A stretch of 64,000 nt of DNA from Chaenocephalus aceratus (taxonomy: Eukaryota > Chordata > Actinopteri > Perciformes > Channichthyidae): contig JAMFTG010000652.1 in the NCBI GenBank assembly GCA_023974075.1, forward strand, positions 27,501 through 91,500, read 5' to 3'. The notes beneath the pieces were generated by a model. It saw only the letters and a list, made by a program, of their open reading frames with translations. It was not told the origin of the DNA and did no database searches. A program made the translations under genes and the position numbers. Below, in pieces: positions 60,271 to 64,000 of this stretch; positions within the stretch are counted from its first letter, which is position 1; every line of letters starts with the position of its first letter.

Positions 60271-61505
60271 GCGAGTATTGCTGTTTGCTGTGGGAAAATC
60301 TGATGTGTATAAATCAATAACTAGCCATGTATTTATACTATAAGTGCATCTGTAAAGATGATTTCATGTGTTTGTTGTTGTTGATGCGCCTCTATCAGAA
60401 AAGCTGCTGCAACTGAACTTGTTGCTTTTTCCAAGGGTTTGTTTTAAGCAGGATTCAAGACAACATATTCACTGGATTTGAATGAAACTGGGTGGAAAAG
60501 TAAAGTTTGAAACCGATCAGAATGAGAGGGCAGACACACACACATTCATTTTTGACTTTGTAAGCATTATAAAATAAGGCATTCAGCCATGGCGGAGCAA
60601 TGTGCTCTACCACAATCAATCAATGTTTATTTATATAGCCCAATATCATAATACATTTGTCTCAGTGGACTTCACAGTTTGTACAGAATATCAGTATGAC
60701 AATACGACACCCTCTGTCCTTAGACCCTCACATCGTACAAGGAAAAACTTCCAAAGAAAACCCAGTTTAAAGGGAACATGGGAGAAACCTCAGGGAGAGC
60801 AGCAGAGGAGGGATCCCTCTCCCAGGACGGACAGACGTGCAATAGATGCCGTGTGTAAATTGAAAATATAATACATTTTTTGCAGCATAGGTAGTCCAAA
60901 TGTTTGGAAATGCATGTGTGTACAATAGGAAGATGAATCCATCTATGATCCAGGACCACAGCCACGACTCAAGATCTACCTGTGCATTTCTAGTTTTTTT
61001 TTTAATGCATAGACTGACTGTATGGATACAGCTGAACATGTGATAGTGTTTATATTTTTAGCGAGTTGAAAGTCCATGCGGACAGAGACTGAAAGGCAGA
61101 CCTGTAACTAGTGTCATGTTAACTGACTGTGGATGCAATGCTTCACTTTAACCACTAGAGGGAGGCAAACCCACAGAAGTAGAGCTGCTCTGAATCACTT
61201 CTTCCATTATATAATCAAATCATTAACCATTTTAAAGCATACAATCATTTGTTTGACCAAGTTTTATTCCTACTTTCAGGATTCCACATGCATAGAGCTA
61301 CACCTAAACTACTTTTGAGTGTCCCATTTCTCTCCTCTTGCAGTCTCTTGACTTCTTCCCCCACTGTGAATTAAATATTTTAAATATTCTTTTTACATTT
61401 AAGTTGAGTTTAATTCCTGCTGTATCAAATCCACGAGTGACGCAGCACAAATCCACACCTATACACTTTCTTTAAGTCTAAAGTCTAATTTCTGTCCTCT
61501 TACAG
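60271..61505 (+). other. ap3s2 intron 2 (GC-AG) with an interspersed repeat
   Basis: Starts GCGAGT and ends TCTTACAG. At 60616-60860 it carries a repeat I recognise as common in percomorph genomes: ATCAATCAATGTTTATTTAT, TCTCAGTGGACTTCACAG, AGGAAAAACTTCCAAAG and GGATCCCTCTCCCAGGACGG. No other exon is seen. Confidence 0.6.
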
Positions 61506-61617
61506 TCTCATTGGCGGCTCCGACCACAAGCTGATCTACCGACACTATGCCACGCTCTACTTTGTGTTCTGCGTGGACTCGTCTGAGAGTGAGCTCGGCA
61601 TCCTGGACCTGATCCAG
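61506..61617 (+). CDS. ap3s2: AP-3 complex subunit sigma-2, coding exon 3
   Basis: After one base that completes the split Ser codon, the exon reads LIGGSDHKLIYRHYATLYFV then FCVDSSESELGILDLIQ, almost identical to vertebrate AP-3 sigma. The acceptor is CCTCTTACAG (ending 61505) and the donor is GTCAGC (61618-61623). It is 112 nt long and leaves phase 0. The three exons together give 91 residues of a protein of roughly 193, so the C-terminal half lies beyond the right edge. The following intron contains a 10-bp tandem array that runs off the window. Confidence 0.95.
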
Positions 61618-62068
61618 GTCAGCGTTATATAATGCTTTATAGACACATTTAATGTGTGGTTTTTTAAGAAAAATCATTCAACACCTTCTGACAGGCAGAC
61701 ACACACAGACAGACAGACGTAAACCTCTCTAAATATAAAGTCAAACAAACTTAAAGGTGAAATAAACTACCAGTGTCATGTTTTTCTGTCGATTGTATAC
61801 AATGTAGATAATGCTTGTTTTCAAGGAAGTGAAACTTACCCTCTTCCTGGATAAGGCAATCAAAGAAGAATAATAAAGAAGATAATAACTTTGTTGTCCC
61901 TCTGATAACACATAAAGACGTAATTAGTGCCCTAAAAAGTGAGTTTTGAGTGAGTCACACCGCTCACTTCTCCTCCTAATCACCGTCATCAGATATTTAT
62001 TAGGTATTTATCAGTTCCCTTCTGCGTCATCGATAAAGGAGAATTACTGCAGGATCCATAAAAGACAA

Positions 62069-64000
62069 AGTCAGTTAAAGTCAGTTAAAGTCAGTCAAAG
62101 TCAGTTAGTCAGTTAAAGTCAGTCAAAGTCAGTTAAAGTCAAGTCAAAGTCAGTCAAAGTCAGTTAGTCAGTTAAAGTCAGTTAGTCAGTTAAAGTCAGT
62201 CAAAGTCAGTTAGTCAGTTAAAGTCAGTTAGTCAGTTAAAGTCAGTCAAAGTCAGTCAGAGTCAAGTTAAAGTCAGTTAAAGTCAGTCAAAGTCAAGTCA
62301 AAGTCAGTTAAAGTCAGTCAAAGTCAGTCAGTCAGTTAAAGTCAGTTAAAGTCAGTCAAAGTCAGTCAGTCAGTTAAAGTCAGTTAAAGTCAGTCAAAGT
62401 CAGTTAAAGTCAGTCAAAGTCAGTTAAAGTCAGTCAAAGTCAGTCAAAGTCAGTCAAAGTCAGTCAAAGTCAGTCAAAGTCAGTCAAAGTCAGTCAAAGT
62501 CAGTCAAAGTCAGTCAAAGTCAGTTAAAGTCAGTCAAAGTCAGTCAAAGTCAGTCAAAGTCAGTCAGTCAGTTAAAGTCAGTCAAAGTCAGTTAAAGTCA
62601 GTTAAAGTCAGTTAAAGTCAGTCAGTCAGTCAAAGTCAGTCAAAGTCAGTCAAAGTCAGTCAAAGTCAGTTAAAGTCAGTCAAAGTCAGTCAAAGTCAGT
62701 CAAAGTCAGTCAAAGTCAGTCAAAGTCAGTCAAAGTCAGTCAAAGTCAGTCAAAGTCAGTTAAAGTCAGTTAAAGTCAGTCAAAGTCAGTCAAAGTCAGT
62801 CAAAGTCAGTCAGTCAGTCAGTCAAAGTCAGTTAAAGTCAGTCAAAGTCAGTCAGTCAGTTAAAGTCAGTCAAAGTCAGTCAAAGTCAGTCAGTCAGTTA
62901 AAGTCAGTTAAAGTCAGTCAAAGTCAGTCAGTCAGTTAAAGTCAGTTAAAGTCAGTTAAAGTCAGTCAGTCAGTCAAAGTCAGTCAAAGTCAGTCAAAGT
63001 CAGTCAGTCAGTCAGTCAGTCAGTTAAAGTCAGTTAAAGTCAGTTAAAGTCAGTCAGTCAGTCAAAGTCAGTCAAAGTCAAGTCAAAGTCAGTCAAAGTC
63101 AGTCAAAGTCAGTCAAAGTCAGTCAAAGTCAGTCAAAGTCAGTCAAAGTCAGTCAGTCAGTTAAAGTCAGTTAAAGTCAGTTAAAGTCAGTCAGTCAGTC
63201 AAAGTCAGTCAAAGTCAAGTCAAAGTCAGTCAAAGTCAGTCAAAGTCAGTCAAAGTCAGTCAGTCAGTTAAAGTCAGTTAAAGTCAGTTAAAGTCAGTTA
63301 AAGTCAGTCAGTCAGTCAAAGTCAGTCAAAGTCAAGTCAAAGTCAGTCAAAGTCAGTTAAAGTCAGTCAAAGTCAGTTAAAGTCAGTCAAAGTCAGTCAA
63401 AGTCAGTCAAAGTCAGTCAAAGTCAGTCAAAGTCAGTCAAAGTCAGTCAGTCAGTTAAAGTCAGTTAAAGTCAGTCAGTCAGTCAAAGTCAGTCAAAGTC
63501 AAGTCAAAGTCAGTCAAAGTCAGTCAAAGTCAGTCAAAGTCAGTCAGTCAGTTAAAGTCAGTTAAAGTCAAGTCAAAGTCAGTCAAAGTCAGTCAAAGTT
63601 AGTCAAAGTCAGTCAAAGTCAGTTAAAGTCAGTCAGTCAGTTAAAGTCAGTCAAAGTCAGTCAGTCAGTCAAAGTCAGTCAAAGTCAGTTAAAGTCAGTC
63701 AGTCAGTTAAAGTCAGTCAGTCAGTCAAAGTCAGTCAAAGTCAGTCAAAGTCAGTCAAAGTCAGTTAAAGTCAGTCAGTCAGTTAAAGTCAGTCAAAGTC
63801 AGTTAAAGTCAGTCAGTCAGTCAAAGTCAGTCAAAGTCAGTTAAAGTCAGTCAAAGTCAGTTAAAGTCAGTCAAAGTCAGTCAGTCAGTTAAAGTCAGTC
63901 AAAGTCAGTCAAAGTCAGTCAAAGTCAGTCAAAGTCAGTCAAAGTCAGTTAAAGTCAGTTAAAGTCAGTCAGTCAGTCAAAGTCAGTCAAAGTCAGTCAA
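62069..64000 (+). repeat. 10-bp (GTCAGTCAAA/GTCAGTTAAA) tandem array, continuing beyond the window
   Basis: Decamers GTCAGTCAAA and GTCAGTTAAA alternate with extra GTCA tetramers (GTCAGTCAGTCA) and occasional GTCAAGTCAAAGTCA. At least 1.9 kb lies in ap3s2 intron 3. Super-blocks with the same order of T/C variants recur (for example at about 63030-63080, 63160-63220 and 63270-63330). Confidence 0.97.

Overview
The window looks like nuclear DNA from a teleost fish, most likely a percomorph. The protein-coding exons are short, separated by GT-AG (and one GC-AG) introns, and encode vertebrate proteins. The background is packed with short fish-type DNA transposons (hAT and PIF/Harbinger-like), a tRNA-derived SINE, LINE fragments and microsatellites. 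There are no bacterial-type genes and no CRISPR array. No database search was run; family names come from reading translations and repeat ends.

Two genes can be supported, both partial and arranged head to head. On the minus strand is igf1r (insulin-like growth factor 1 receptor). Exon 1 (33482-33566) encodes the signal peptide. Exon 2 (11029-11595) encodes the L1 ligand-binding domain and the start of the cysteine-rich region. The two join in phase 1 across an intron of about 21.9 kb; exon 3 and beyond lie to the left of the window. On the plus strand is ap3s2 (sigma-3 small subunit of the AP-3 adaptor). Its first three coding exons are at 59341-59409, 60179-60270 and 61506-61617, and the rest lies to the right. 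About 25.8 kb separates the two start codons.

Most of the DNA is tandem repeat or transposon. A 57-bp minisatellite occupies four blocks (22426-24606 inverted; 29641-30286, 40357-40745 and 42575-56120 direct), roughly a quarter of the window. The last two blocks are one array split by a 1.8-kb LINE. Other arrays have 72-bp units (5374-5870 and, inverted, 19995-21588), 37-bp units (825-1674, 25566-26997, 28518-29230), 33/39-bp units (8601-9692; 38173-39061), 48-bp units (37870-38130) and 10-bp units (62069 to the window end). There is also a perfect CA run of about 259 bp. Several arrays lie inside recognisable non-autonomous transposons, which suggests that internal transposon segments were amplified.

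Region by region: 1-11028 is igf1r intron 2 (repeats only); 11029-11595 is igf1r exon 2, in a neighbourhood of local duplications; 11596-33481 is igf1r intron 1; 33482-34440 is igf1r exon 1 and its probable promoter; 34440-59340 is the intergenic interval, dominated by the 57-bp array; 59341 to the end is ap3s2. No new protein system is visible. The unusual material is the repeat architecture, the duplicated splice acceptor in front of igf1r exon 2, and the GC donor in ap3s2.
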